64,000 nucleotides of DNA from Macrocystis pyrifera (Eukaryota > Sar > Phaeophyceae > Laminariales > Laminariaceae), in contig JASSKH010000001.1 of assembly GCA_031763025.1 (NCBI GenBank), positions 21,739,142-21,803,141 on the forward strand, in the 5' to 3' direction. Position numbers and translations under genes: made by a program. Shown piece by piece: positions 21,325 through 32,157 of the stretch (the first letter of the stretch is position 1; every line of letters begins with the position of its first letter). Under the pieces are notes generated by a model. That model ran no database searches. It was not told where the DNA came from and worked only from the letters and a program-made list of their open reading frames with translations.

Positions 21325-22281
21325 TTAGTCGGCCTGGTACCTTGCTACCCTATCTGCGGTCTCTCTGCTACTCTCGTCTACCGCGGTTTCCCTTCTACTC
21401 CTCCTGTTCCCCCCCCTGCCCCCATACACTTGTACGGTGTTCCTTCTACCCCTCCTGCTGTTACCCCTCCCCCCATTCCCTCTAACACTTCCCGCAGCGG
21501 ATGCACGGCGCTGTCTACTCAGCTTTGCCTCAGCCTCGTGCCACCTGCCCATGAACTGTTCAGCTGCTTCGAGGATTCCCCGGTACCACTTTCCCGTCTG
21601 TTTTGCTGCAGTGGGCCACAGTGCGGTCCCAACTCCAAAGACTAAGGGGGAGTCTTCCGTTGATCCCTCGGTGGCTTTGAACACTCTAAGGCCCTCAGCA
21701 ATGGCCCTAGGCCAAGTCTTGGGCTGCCCGCCTGGTTTCGGGCTCCCCCCACCAGCGATCGTCCCGAACATCAACCGACTGGGCAATCGCCCCTCGTGTT
21801 GCCGCACCACAGCCCCCGCAAAGAAGAGTCGCCGTTTACGGATGGTCGTTTCGATACTTTCGCATCGTGTTATCCTGAGCGCCTTCGCATACGAGAGGGT
21901 GGTGTGGTCGGTGCGTAGTCGGCGCTGGAAACCAATGACTCGCAGAAGGACTTCGTGGTGGGCTGATCGAAGCTTGGCGAAGTGGTCCGCATTGGGGGTC
22001 CACGTCACGCAACCGTACAGCAAGGTCTCAATCACCTCGGCCTTCAGCATCCGGACTTTCAGACTAAGCGGTGCGTTCGTCCTATCGTACAGTTCCGGAC
22101 CATACCGTTTGAGGCATGCCCGCATCAGACGGATTCGTCGCTCGATTTCGAAGGAGAGGTCATCGTTCTCGTGGATAATGCCTCCTAGGTCCAAAAACTG
22201 GGTCGTCTGTTTATACTTTTGGCCTGCAGCTTCGATCGCGAGCGGTGAGGTGGTAAACGTCTGATCCGGTGTTCGTAGGAG
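21325..22281 (-). CDS. LINE reverse transcriptase, C-terminal part (5'-truncated)
   Basis: About 318 codons stay open on the minus strand, from a breakpoint at about 22281 to a TAG near 21325. Landmarks: AAGQKYKQTTQFLDLGGIIH (the block after the catalytic core of non-LTR reverse transcriptases), IERRIRLMRACLKRYG, ETLLYGCVTW, LRTDHTTLSY, RRLFFAGAV, GKWYRGILEAAEQFMGRWH, ending ADRVARYQAD. The usual endonuclease and catalytic domains are absent: the element is truncated at a SINE head (22282-22345). The open frame suggests a fairly recent insertion. It cannot retrotranspose alone. No host function is suggested. Confidence 0.9.
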   Translation of the reverse strand, partial: LLRTPDQTFTTSPLAIEAAGQKYKQTTQFLDLGGIIHENDDLSFEIERRIRLMRACLKRYGPELYDRTNAPLSLKVRMLKAEVIETLLYGCVTWTPNADHFAKLRSAHHEVLLRVIGFQRRLRTDHTTLSYAKALRITRCESIETTIRKRRLFFAGAVVRQHEGRLPSRLMFGTIAGGGSPKPGGQPKTWPRAIAEGLRVFKATEGSTEDSPLVFGVGTALWPTAAKQTGKWYRGILEAAEQFMGRWHEAEAKLSRQRRASAAGSVRGNGGRGNSRRGRRNTVQVYGGRGGNRRSRRETAVDESSRETADRVARYQAD

Positions 22282-22345
22282 GTCCGTTGGGCTAAAGGTA
22301 AAATGTTAACCAATCGCCCACCCAATCTAAGCCTCATAATAGTTT
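22282..22345 (-). mobile_element. tRNA-headed SINE, family C, 5' end only
   Basis: Minus strand reads ttaacattttacctttagcc and caacggacc, i.e. the A-box part of the family C head plus its 5' leader (ggcttagattgggtgggcga). The LINE begins where the head stops. Confidence 0.7.
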
Positions 22346-22595
22346 CCTTTCGTTTCTCTATTTCATAGAACGTGTATGTCGTGCATGTCGTACTCAGTAT
22401 TATGACATGGCATTGCATTGCCCACCACTGTGCTTACTGCATACGTGGCAACGTATAATCTCTAATGTGGTGTAGCTTTGTGTCCACAAAACTTTTATCT
22501 CTTGTAGGATTGAAGAATCGGTACGGACACTGGTGGTGCTGGATGTTGAGGGGTAGAAAGAACGGTTTAATGTGAATAACACATACAACACACAC
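22346..22595 (+). mobile_element. Tail-sharing repeat (family B)
   Basis: ctttcgtttctctatttcat, gtgcatgtcgtactcag, tgacatggcattgcattgcc, gaagaatcggtacggacac, ggtagaaagaacggtttaat. A near full-length relative of 19740-20006. Confidence 0.7.
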
Positions 22596-22884
22596 AATAT
22601 CGTCTCCTCGAATTCGGAAAATAAATAATTACCTCTGTTTTCAGTACGAATTAATTATTTCAGTCTCAAGTGCTGCTCCACTTTGTGTAGAATAACGCTA
22701 AGAACTGCCTGCGACGCACATGTGGGCCTCATCGCTACACGATTTCGCGCTTTGCGTTCAACTGCAATGCGTTCTTTGGTCGCAGGACAGGCTCTAAAAA
22801 AATTTACTCTGCTGTGGAAGAATACATCATCGGTAGGAAATAAAAAACAAGCGAATAATGACACACATGAGGAGGTCCACTTAA
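22596..22884. other. No recognised feature
   Basis: Short frames only. gtctcctcgaattcggaaaataaataatt near 22605 repeats the words at 16080-16105. Confidence 0.35.
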
Positions 22885-23179
22885 AATCTGGGAGAAAAAG
22901 GATGTTTAGGTTGGCAGTCCGTTCAGGTATTTTGGTTCCTGTTGGGATGAATGTACGGGCGAAGACCCAACCCAACCCCTGACTCTACGTAGTAGCCCTA
23001 ACCCTAACGCTGGCCCCGAACCGCAGCCAAAACGGGGCAAAACTGGCCATAGACGGGGCCGTGTCGCGTTTGCATTGAACCAGGAAGTTTTTCAATTGCG
23101 GACGACGATTCCGAAGTGCAGACCGCGCCAGGCAATTTTCAAGTAAAAAACACCCCTAAAGATCCCTCTTCTCCCAGAT
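22885..23179. mobile_element. Short TIR element, AATCTGGGAGAA family, copy 2
   Basis: aatctgggagaa at 22885 and ttctcccagat at 23169-23179. The interior matches 10634-10874 (ttggttcctgttgggat, ccgcagccaaaacgg, ggcaattttcaagt) with an extra 50 bases including agccctaaccctaacgc. Confidence 0.75.
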
Positions 23180-23546
23180 CATTGCTAAAACTACATGAGA
23201 ACCCTAGCATATCTACACCTCAGACAATGAACATTATTTGTGGTCCGCGCTCGTGCGTATCAGGTACATGCGGTACGCCGTACAAGTCGTCCCATAAACC
23301 GACTAAACCGCATACGAACTACCCACAGGAAATTATAACAAGGAAGAAAAAATCATTTCGAGCTCGAAAAATCTAAGGAAGAAGTCGAAAAAAATAATAA
23401 ATCAAAAAGGGAACAGAAAGAAAAACACAAACACGGAAATCGATTCAAGCAAGAAAGGCAGAAATCAAGGAAGGAAAACACACAGAAGAATGCGCAATTT
23501 TTCGCAGATTGTAGGCTCGCAAGCTACGCGAGAGGGGACCCGGTGT
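23180..23546. other. No recognised feature
   Basis: A-rich spacer (aagaaaa, gaaagaaaaacac words). Nothing identifiable. Confidence 0.35.
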
Positions 23547-23915
23547 ATGTGTGTGTGTGTTCTTCACATTAAACCGTTCTTCTACTCGTCGACATCCAGC
23601 AAGCCCAGTGTCCGTGCTGATTCTTCACCCTAGAAAGATACGAGCTCTGTGGTCACAGACTACGACACAGAGATAACACACCGTAATGCATTAATAGCCT
23701 ACGTAATACCATGCCTTCGCACTAGGTGCGGCCGACACCACATATATACATACGCCAGCAACCAAAATAAATACACCATAAAGAAAGAGAAGCAACGAAA
23801 AAACCAAACCGAAAAAGAACAAGAAAAAGAAAAAGAAAAGGAGAAGAATCCCAAATAAATAAATAAAATGGGAAGCCAAAGCTCAGACACATACATACTT
23901 ACCCCGAGCATGAGC
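23547..23915 (-). mobile_element. Truncated LINE 3' end
   Basis: Minus orientation, from gctcatgctcggggtaagta near 23915 to the AC run at 23547. Very close to the 20747 copy, suggesting recent spread. Confidence 0.85.
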
Positions 23916-24357
23916 CAAAAGGTAGAACAGAGATAAGAACCGAAAAAACAAACGTTCTGTTACTTGCTGCGTAGAAGATTGAACGGGGGAAATCTGGGGT
24001 TTGTGGAGAGGTATTGAATCGTTGGCATTCTTGGACAGAGGGGGTGAGCAAGAGGTGCATATAGTTGATGACGGGTGCAGTTAGTTGCGCCCACAAAAAT
24101 AAACTCATTTTGGCATGTTGTACAATCAAATAAATGCCTGGAAGCACCTCTACTTCCGTTTTTTTCGTCACCGATATTTCGTTATTCTGCTCTAGCTCAA
24201 AACTTTTCCATTGATCCAATATTTGGCAAGGCAGATGTGGGCTCCATGGTGTGCTCCCGTGACGGTGGCAAATCGGCAGCAGTTTTCGTGCCCTGCTTTC
24301 AGTCGGACCTCGTCGCTGAAGTTTGAAATGGGTAAAAAACCCTGTATTGGTAATGCT
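23916..24357. repeat. Dispersed repeat fragment and spacer
   Basis: 23995-24085 is a copy of the 8430-8570 repeat (ggtttgtggagaggtattg, agttgatgacgggtgcag). The rest shows no recognised feature. Confidence 0.5.
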
Positions 24358-24985
24358 ATTTGCGACACCGGTGTCGTAATTTCTTATTTGCGACACGGTG
24401 TCGCGAATATGCGGCTTGTCTGCGACACCGCGCCACGTTCGCGGCACATACCTCAGATTCGCTCCGCACCGCCAGGGATGCGTTGGCATGGTGCAGGGCC
24501 ATCGTTGAAGCTATCGCATCACCGAAACGGGCCAGGACCCGAGGAGATATCTGGCCTCTTGATGCACCCGCAAAACGTTCAGATCGATGTCGCAAATAAG
24601 CCTAATTTGCGACACCGCGACGTGGTTGCCGCACACGCTCCAGATCGGCAAAGCGCTATCAGTAGAGTCTCAGCATGGCATAGGCTACCATTGAGGCCAT
24701 CGTGTAACCTGAACGGGCCAGTACTCGAGGAGATATGGGGTATCCTGGTACAACACCCGCAGAACCTTCTGCAAATACCGTACTTACGACACCGCGACGT
24801 GGTTGCCGCACACGCTCCGGATCAGCGACATACTACCAGTAGAGTCTCAGCATGGTGTAAGGCTACCATTGAAGCTATCGTGTAACCTAAACAGGCCAGT
24901 ACTCGAGGAGATATCGGGTATCCTAGTGGCGATATAGGGTATCCTAGTACACCCAGGCTGATGTCGCAAATAAGCCTTATTTATT
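24358..24985 (+). repeat. Satellite-like array, about 178-bp monomers
   Basis: Begins with the palindromic words ttgcgacaccggtgtcg and gcgacacggtgtcgcg. Monomers start at tgcgacaccgcg (24420), tttgcgacaccgcg (24607) and cttacgacaccgcg (24785), giving lengths of about 187, 178 and 178 bases. Each carries ttgccgcacacgctcc, gtagagtctcagcatgg, gggccagtactcgaggagat and a tatcctggta motif. Related arrays lie at 28375-28585 (inverted) and 32158-32745. Confidence 0.85.
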
Positions 24986-25169
24986 CACGTCTATCCACGT
25001 CTATCCAGAACGGGCCATTACTGGTTCTTCTGCTGGTGCACTTGTCAGAATATAGTCAGACTGGTGTCGTAAACCCGCATTTGACGACATCGCACGACGT
25101 TCGTGGCGCGCGCCCCGTTTAGACCAGGACAACCACGGTGGCTTATTTTATTTATAGCATGAGCTCGGA
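24986..25169. other. Satellite edge
   Basis: tgacgacatcgcacgacgttcg at about 25083 is a degenerate monomer start; otherwise nothing recognised. Confidence 0.35.
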
Positions 25170-25382
25170 CTATACACTGTACAGCATGTTTCCACGAGTA
25201 CATCTATCGTTAGCAACGTCATCGTGAATCAATGGATTTGAAATTAACTTGGTTATATTTCCGCGCCCGTGTTCTAATAAGTCGTACATACTATAATTGA
25301 GAGCGCTGGTATCGTTTAAAGCGCCGGGAGCTCTGTTTACGAGTCTATTAACATGGGCACAAATGAAGGGCACAGAAGTTTG
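25170..25382 (-). CDS. Unidentified short ORF
   Basis: About 70 codons, preceded by an in-frame TAA. The peptide contains FICAHVNRLVNRAPGALND and NITKLISNPLIHDDVANDR, with balanced composition unlike the low-complexity frames nearby. No domain recognised. The ATG at 25373 would give 67 residues. It could be an exon or a remnant of a mobile element; sequence alone does not decide. Confidence 0.3.
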   Translation of the reverse strand, partial: QTSVPFICAHVNRLVNRAPGALNDTSALNYSMYDLLEHGRGNITKLISNPLIHDDVANDRCTRGNMLYSV

Positions 25383-27600
25383 TTACTGCTGATGTCTGTA
25401 TATGGTTTTTGTACTTGTCTGTGGATGTTATCGAAATAGGTGGGTGTATGTTATCTACAGTATACAGCAGTAAAATCGGCGTTCGTTCCATGCAACCATC
25501 ATCACCCACCAATGTGGTTGTTTAATTGCCCTTGAACAGCCGTGTAAAATCGCCTATCCCTCAGGGAGTTACCAACGCCTATCGTTCAGCCGCACAGGAC
25601 TGAATACACTTTCGAAACGCTGTGCACAGTGTTTGTCGGATTTGTTAAGGCAACGAACACACCCCATGATGCACAGAGGGCGGCCATGCTGCAGCTTGCC
25701 TATAGCTAAGCGTCATGTTCGTTGTACGCGTTATCCTGCTTACTGTTGCACCAACAGCAGTCCACAGTATCCGCACTGCTGTAGTGCTGTAGTATTGGTA
25801 TATATTTTTTATACGTATATTTGTCAAATTTTCGTACTTTTGCCAACTTTTCTCTTCGCACGAGCACTTTTAGGCAAAACAGTAAGTACACGGACACGGG
25901 AAGCCCTGCCGGACACATTGGTCTAGGTCTCGGCGCGATCCGTGCACTCTGAAGCGCGTGGCAGGCGCTTAATTTTTTTTTTTTTTTCGGCGGGAGTGGA
26001 TAAGACGATTTCCCTGGTTTCGATAAAGAGGCCTTATTTTGTACGTACGTATATCGGTACATTGCCATGCTCTCTGTTTTCTCCCCCCGGCTCATCATAC
26101 ATTTTTTTTGGGTTGTTGACGGAGCACGAACCACCGCCTAGAGAACAATACCCACAGCAGTGCACAGAGCGTGCTTACCTCCAGCTTCCTACAGCACCAC
26201 AACCAACCCTGCTGTCCAGCAGCAGCAGTGAGCACACCTTGCGCGTATGGATGATCGTACTGCGGCTCATTCGTACAGCAGCGTTCGTAATATACTTACA
26301 GCGGTACATACACATACAGTAGTTATGATTGCAGTGTGTCCTACATTGCTGATCGATAGATCCTAGAGCCAGCTGAAAGGGGATCAGTACACGTACGTTC
26401 CTCGCGTTGCATTTTACAGCAGTACTGCTGAATATATATGCTGCCGTACCTGTACAAGCTACTCTACTGCTGTAGAAGATCGTGCAAAGTGTTTTAGATT
26501 GCGTAAAAAACACGACATGCCAGTTGTACGAGCGCTGTTCTAGCGTATAGGTTTAAACTGCACTTGCTGGATAACATTTTCGTTTCCGAGGTTCGACTCG
26601 CACCATCTCCGTTTTTTTTCTTAATCTCACTTTTGACTATTTTTGTACCACAGAACTACAACAGAGTACTACAGCAGTAGTAATAATAATACATTCGTCC
26701 ACACCTTGCTTTTCTGAACGTATAATGTGACAGAGTACATGCTACTTGTGTGTTTTAGCCCAAATTAAAGAGTTTGGGCGGCGCGCTATAGCAGTATTTC
26801 GTCGATTGGTAGTGTTCGTACTGCTGCTTCTTTTGCGAGACTCAGTACTCGCAGTAATGAAATACCCTCAATATGCCCAGTATACTTCGAGCATATGAAG
26901 TATATACTTCAACCGTTTGTGCGCCGTGTCGACAAGTCTCAGGCCCAGCGTTCGGCACAAAACACACCCAGATAGTCCCACACGAGTGGGAGTTGGAGCA
27001 AACTACTTTCGCTGGAGACAACTTGAGCACTCAAAGCAGTCTGCCAGTATTTCGATATAATATTATGCATGACTGCTGTGAATGCTCTCAGTATCTCGAG
27101 GTTCTGTACTGTGCGCATATATTTTGCTTTTACCCCAAGTATTTATGTCGTGTTTCGATACTACTGCGTGTACATACTTTAAGCAACCTGTATTCTCGGG
27201 GTTCGGTACTGCTCACACTCTCATTACTCTCAGTATTTGGGCCTTCTCAGTACTCGCAGTAGTTTTGCCGCCTGTATTCCAATACTCTCAGTACTCGGAC
27301 TACGATTTGTTCTCGAGCGTTTACCTGTGAAACCTTGATATTATACCCTGAGCACCAAGAAACATTTATTTTGGGGGAACATATATATTGTAGTACCTGT
27401 AGTATGTATGTATATGCTGCACCTTATTACTCAGCCGGTCACAAAGTATTATGGCGCAACCTGGACCTCGCGCAACTTTTATGTACTTACGAATTAATCG
27501 CCGCGAGTCAGCTGGATCAATATATCTCAACTTACCGATACCCTATAATATGTTATTGTAGTAATTAATGATCCCACACTAATTCCGCGAACAGCATTAT
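25383..27600. other. Region rich in CAGTA/TACTG words, no gene recognised
   Basis: Contains repeated self-complementary words (ctgctgtagtgctgtagtat at 25785, agtactgctg at 26420, gtactacagcagtagtaa at 26672). 26825-27310 has a degenerate array of ctcagtactcgcagta words. Many short frames, none convincing. Confidence 0.45.
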
Positions 27601-27777
27601 AATATAGTCTGTCCTCAAAAATATGATGTGTGTGTTCTTCACGTTAAAATGATGGGTGCAGGTGCTACTTCTAAAAAAGTGTGCAGGGTTTCATACCAGT
27701 ATTATTATTTCGCTCTTGCGCCACTCCCCTATTAATACGGCACCTCCCGGAGGGGAACCTTGTATATACTATTAATA
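27601..27777. repeat. Fragments of dispersed repeats
   Basis: gtgtgtgttcttcacgttaaa at about 27630 is the extreme end of the LINE/family B tail. ctcccggaggggaaccttgt at 27746 recurs at 2468 and 35525. Confidence 0.45.
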
Positions 27778-28207
27778 TCAATAGTGTAACTTTGGGCACA
27801 TGCGTAGCACGTAGTTTGTAAACGGATTCCCGATGTTCATGTCTAACCGTTGGTTGTGAAACATACAATAGAAACCCACAGCGGACTGCATGAGTTCAAT
27901 ATAGGCGGCAGAGGGGTTAGCCGCCTTGTTCATGATGCCGAATAAATCGGTATGTGTAATGCGTGTATTAATAGAAGGTCGTGGAGTTCGTAGGCTGCTT
28001 GGAAGGTGTCCTTCGATGCGCTGCAGTATTGTGTAGAGTTCCCACCGTGCTGTTGTATGCTGCACACACTGGTGCGAGGGTTGGAAGTTTTTTCATAAGT
28101 TTAGGCAGAACGTTTGCGGAGAGAACCCCAACCATTGTGGATGAAGACTCACCAACATCCCGCAACTCCAGCAGATTGTGCGCACTGACCTGCCCCACAC
28201 AAATCAC
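27778..28207 (-). pseudogene. Unidentified ORF pair, possibly one frameshifted gene
   Basis: Two minus-strand frames overlap: 28207-27968 with QVSAHNLLELRDVGESSS and NVLPKLMKKLPTLAPVC, and 28065-27778 with ARWELYTILQRIEGHLPSSL, DLFGIMNKAANPSAAYIELM and GNPFTNYVLRMC. Both look protein-like in composition and would join through a single frameshift near 28050. I recognise no family. A decayed mobile or host gene is possible. Confidence 0.35.
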
Positions 28208-28374
28208 GCGTAGTCCCCTCGTCCAGCTACGCAGTCAATTCCCGATTATTTTGGATGCCCTGGTCGGCGAGGCAGTCTGACGGGTTATGTATAGTTTTCG
28301 CACTCCAAGCCTATCGTGTTTGTGTGTTTACTCTGTTATACGTAGCACAGCAGCAGTAGTAGAAGAGCCACGTT
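28208..28374. other. No recognised feature
   Basis: Spacer; cagcagcagtagtagaag near 28350 is a short trinucleotide run. Confidence 0.35.
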
Positions 28375-28585
28375 GAATATTCTGACCGTGTACTATTAAT
28401 AGGATATCCCATATCTCTTCGAGTACTGGCCCGTTTAGGCTACACGATAGCTTCAATGGTAGCCCTACATCATGCAGAGACTCTAATGGTAGTGCGTTGC
28501 CGGTCCGGAGCGTGTGCGGCAACTACGGCGCGGTGTCGCAAATACGGTATTTGCGACACGTACTCAAATAAGGCTTATTTGCGAC
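28375..28585 (-). repeat. Satellite-like monomer, inverted
   Basis: One monomer of the 178-bp family on the minus strand (atctcttcgagtactggccc, cggagcgtgtgcggcaacta, gcggtgtcgcaaatac), ending in the palindrome-like pair gtcgcaaatac/gtatttgcgac and a second aaggcttatttgcgacac. Confidence 0.8.
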
Positions 28586-28617
28586 ACAAGCCAGAAGATT
28601 CTGCGGGATGTACCAGG

Positions 28618-28865
<248 letters not shown>

Positions 28866-28879
28866 TACTACTATTACAA

Positions 28880-28940
28880 AGGACCATAGTAAATAGGACC
28901 AGATATTGTCGGTAAAAATAGGTAAATACAGTAAATACCT
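28880..28940. mobile_element. Fragment of the 105-bp TIR element
   Basis: aaggaccatagtaaatagga, then gtcggtaaaaataggtaaata, matching the left two thirds of the complete copies at 52096-52195 and 63669-63775. Confidence 0.55.
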
Positions 28941-29790
28941 ACCAAGTACCTTCTACCAATTTCCCCCAGGTAGACGGACCGAGGGAGCCAGTTTATGGTG
29001 TGTCACGCACGTGCTCGGTGTGAGGTGTGTGCTGTACGTCAAAGGGCTAGGTGAAACATACATGACGCTCGACAGGCGTTTATTGCTGCTGCTGCTGCTT
29101 TATCTACTGCTGCTGCTGCTGAGGTTTCGATAAAAAACAAAACTAGACAAGCCGGCAATCCCAAAATTGTTTTTATTTTCTAAGCGGAGAAAACTCAGCG
29201 GAGAAAATTCTTTGTTGTTGAAAGTGCTCGTCGTATCGTACGCGCATTTTAGTACGAATATAATATCCAGCCATTTTATTAATAGTACGAAAAGAATATC
29301 CAGCCAGGCAGCCGGGCAGTGTGGACCATGCCCGGTGCCACACACCGAGGCAGTACAGCAAGGCGGGAGGCAGTATGGGCCTGGCTCTGTGGCTCTTGCC
29401 CGTTGCGAATATCTGCCGCTGGGAGCGTGCGACTGTACCACTAGCTGTTAATAGCTATAACACCAATAATACCTGCTACCCTGGTACCAAAAAAAATCCC
29501 ACAGGTAGACGGACCGTTGTGGTCGCGAACGTGCTCGGTGTAGGTGTACACCATCCGTCAAAGGGCTTGGTGCAACAAATACGACAGCCGATAGGTGTAC
29601 ACCACCCGTCAAAGGGCTTGGTGCAACAAATACGACAGCCGACAGAGGTGTACTGCTGTTGCTGCTGAAAGTTTGCTGCTGCTGCTGCTGCTGCTGCCGC
29701 TGCCGCTGATGCTTCTTCTGGTGAGGCTGAAAACGTATGCACAGCAGAGGGAGTGTTGGAGGGTGGCGGGCTATTTACAAAAAAAAAGAA
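28941..29790. repeat. Duplicated module with CAG/CTG runs and a 54-bp tandem pair
   Basis: 28965-29130 and 29490-29720 share caggtagacggacc, gtgctcggtgt, gtcaaagggct and a CTG run. In the second copy a 54-base unit (gtgtacaccacccgtcaaag and following ggcttggtgcaac) is tandemly doubled at 29539-29646. 29131-29489 contains the shared ttttattaatag word and short frames without recognised homology. Confidence 0.65.
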
Positions 29791-30300
29791 AGGGCAAATG
29801 CCAAAATCAGGTATACCTGATCCATTCGAGCCAAAACCATGTACATGCTAAATCAAGTAAAAAACGCGCGCCACGAGCGGTGTCATGTCCGTGAAAATCC
29901 GGTAAAAAAGAAGGCACCTAAAGCACTAAGTGGGCCATATGGCCTCCCAAATCTGAATGGTTTCGTGTTCTTCAGGGTAGGTACCACGGGCTCCACTTGG
30001 ACCTGCAAAGAGTCACTATTGATATGTTTCGTTTGTTTCGCCACGGCGGGACCCCCCCTCCCGTTGACAGCTTTAAAGCTTCTAGACCGTCCTCGCGGAA
30101 CCGCCTACTCGGCACGAAATTATCTTGCCGTACCAAACCTTAGACCATCTCGACGCGGGATGGTGCACACGAAATGCCGTGTGACCATGGTGCTGTATAG
30201 ACTGCTGTGACCATAGAGTCCAACATATCACAACAACTAATAACTGGAACACATCGCACACCCCAGAGAAGAAAATAAAGTGAAACCAGCGTACGCATGT
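29790..30300. repeat. Dispersed repeat, pair with 18410-18802
   Basis: aaatcaagtaaaaaacgcgcg, ccacgagcggtgtcatgtcc, atggcctcccaaatctgaatgg, atcacaacaactaataactgg. Divergent but collinear with the other copy. Confidence 0.6.
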
Positions 30301-30920
30301 ATGTATGCATTCATCAATTCGTACTTTTACGTACGGTGTGTACGAGTACAGAGTTTATACGTCAATACAGAAGAATTTCAACCGAGGGAGGGCTGACGCA
30401 TACGAAGAGAGAAAAAAAAGTGTACGTAACGGCCTCTCTGATTGGTTCAAAGTTGGCCAAAATCAGTTGAAAGCTAGACAGAGTAGAAAAAAACAGGTAT
30501 GCCATGGGCATGTTCGATCCAAAATCAGTTACGATGTCAGCCTGGCCAATAGCAGGGCTCCTGGCGTTTGCTTTGTACTTCTTTTTAGCATGTAGTAGCT
30601 GATTTTGGCCGAAAAGTGGTCAGGTATACCTTATTTTGGCGAAAACCCAAGAAGAAAATGTGGGGTTTTCCATGTCACCTGTTCGGCTCGGCGAGGCGGA
30701 AAGCAATCCCTTGTTTTTTGGAGTCAATTCAGCGACGTTCAATGCACCGAGGCGGTGCTCGGCCGGGATCCAGACATGTCATGCGTCGGAATGTACCCAC
30801 GGCCCCCTTGCCTGTCCCGCAGCCGAAACTGCGAGAAAGCACCCTCGGCCGCTGGAGAGCAGCATGCCTAAAAATAAACAAAATGCATATTATACATATA
30901 CATATGCCGACAGGGGCTGT
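30301..30920. other. No recognised feature
   Basis: Contains ggccaaaatcag words (30456, 30522, 30604) also seen at 29800 and 36307. No gene recognised. Confidence 0.35.
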
Positions 30921-31239
30921 CTTCCCATACTCTCTGCCTCCATCTCGTTATTTGCTGGTATTTAGTTTTATAAAAAACTAAGAAAGCACGTCAGCTGTGA
31001 GTTCAACCGAAGTGTACTCTTACTATTTTCTAAACTCTAAAGTCTTCTTCGAGAACCCGCGTTGCATCCAGTACTAGGTATGGCCATCCGCGGGAGAAGA
31101 AAAATAGGCAGGAACACGCCTTCTTATCAAATAGAAACAAGATTTATTTTCGCCACACTCCCGGCTGACGTGCTTTCTTAGTTTTTTATAAAACTCAAAG
31201 ACCAGCAAATAACGAGATGGAGGCAGAGAGTATGGGAAG
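30921..31239. repeat. Near-perfect inverted repeat with 75-bp arms
   Basis: 30921-30994 (cttcccatactctctgcctc to cacgtcagc) is repeated inverted at 31163-31239 with only a small indel near the middle. The loop of about 168 bases has no recognised gene. The arms also contain ttttataaaaaactaagaaa, shared with 31330 and 31480. Confidence 0.9.
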
Positions 31240-31549
31240 ATGCGAACCTAATACATATGTATAGGTTCACGCAGCTTGCGAAGTTGAGTATCGACCGATC
31301 TGCCGATCGGTTGAACTCACAGCTGACGTGCTTTCTTAGTTTTTTATAAAAAGTATGTATGTGCGTGTCACATAGTGTTAGCAAGCAACTGGTTAAAATT
31401 ACATGTATATAGGTTCACGCAGCTTGCGAAGTTAAGTATCGACCGATCTGCCGATCGGTTGAACTCACAGCTGACGTGCTTTCTTAGTTTTTTATAAAAA
31501 ATATGTATGTGCGTGTCACATAGTGTTAGCAAGCAACAGTTACTGGTTA
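31240..31549. repeat. Tandem duplication, about 140-bp units
   Basis: 31255-31395 and 31400-31540 share aggttcacgcagcttgcgaa, tcgaccgatctgccgatcgg, ttgaactcacagctgacg and a cacatagtgttagcaagcaac motif. Diverged single copies lie at 34890-34980 and inverted at 35740-35830. Confidence 0.85.
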
Positions 31550-31659
31550 AATGTTAAGGTCTTAGTCCGTTGGGCTAAAGGTAAAAGGTTAACCAATCGC
31601 GTACCCAATCTAAGCCTCATAACACTCTCCCCCCCTGGAACGGACCGGATATACGGGTC
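31550..31659 (-). mobile_element. tRNA-headed SINE, family C, 5' end
   Basis: Contains the A-box region (tagcccaacggactaagacc on the minus strand) and the leader, then stops in a C-rich stretch. Confidence 0.7.
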
Positions 31660-31895
31660 GACGCGTGACACCAACACGCGGTTCCAATTTCTGGGGATCC
31701 ATAAGTATTTTTTTTAGATTTTTGACATGAGGAAATTCACTTTTCTTTAAAAAGCGATTTCATGGTGGACGTGAGATTCGAACTTACGACCAACGACACA
31801 TGTCCTGCCGACGACGCCATTTGTTAAGGTCTTAGTCCGTTGGGCTAAAGGTAAAAGGTTAACCAATCGCCTACCCAATCTAAGCCTCATAGCAT
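31660..31895 (-). mobile_element. tRNA-headed SINE, family C, most complete copy
   Basis: Minus strand order: leader ggcttagattgggtaggcga, A-box-like tagcccaacgg, then B-box region gtaagttcgaatctcacg (31768-31790), body ctttttaaagaaaagtgaat, and ggatccccagaaattgg near the 3' end at 31660-31700. The acceptor stem does not pair. T-arm bases differ slightly from the 20570 copy. Confidence 0.8.
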
Positions 31896-32157
31896 AAAGG
31901 GATTTTTATCAGATTATTTGCTTATTGGGTATTTGGTTGCTTGATTGTTGGCATGCTTGTTTGCTGATGAGGGGCATTCTAACGACATATTGTTGGCGAG
32001 TTCCTTCCCAAAATATCAAGTCTATTGAAATTTGGATTTGCCAAAATAGCAAAAAACTTGCCAAGTTCTTTTTCAAACTACTTGTTGCTAAAACCGAAAA
32101 AAAAATGTTCTGCTTCGTCGACAAGTTCATGAAAAGTGACATTTATATATGGGCAAG
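31896..32157. other. No recognised feature
   Basis: A/T-rich spacer, nothing recognised. Confidence 0.35.

Noticed and set aside
21437..22264. 275-codon plus-strand frame
   Set aside because: Exact antisense shadow of the LINE reverse transcriptase fragment.
24358..24985. CRISPR-like array
   Set aside because: Units are about 178 bp with similar sequence throughout, not short repeats with unique spacers, and the context is eukaryotic.
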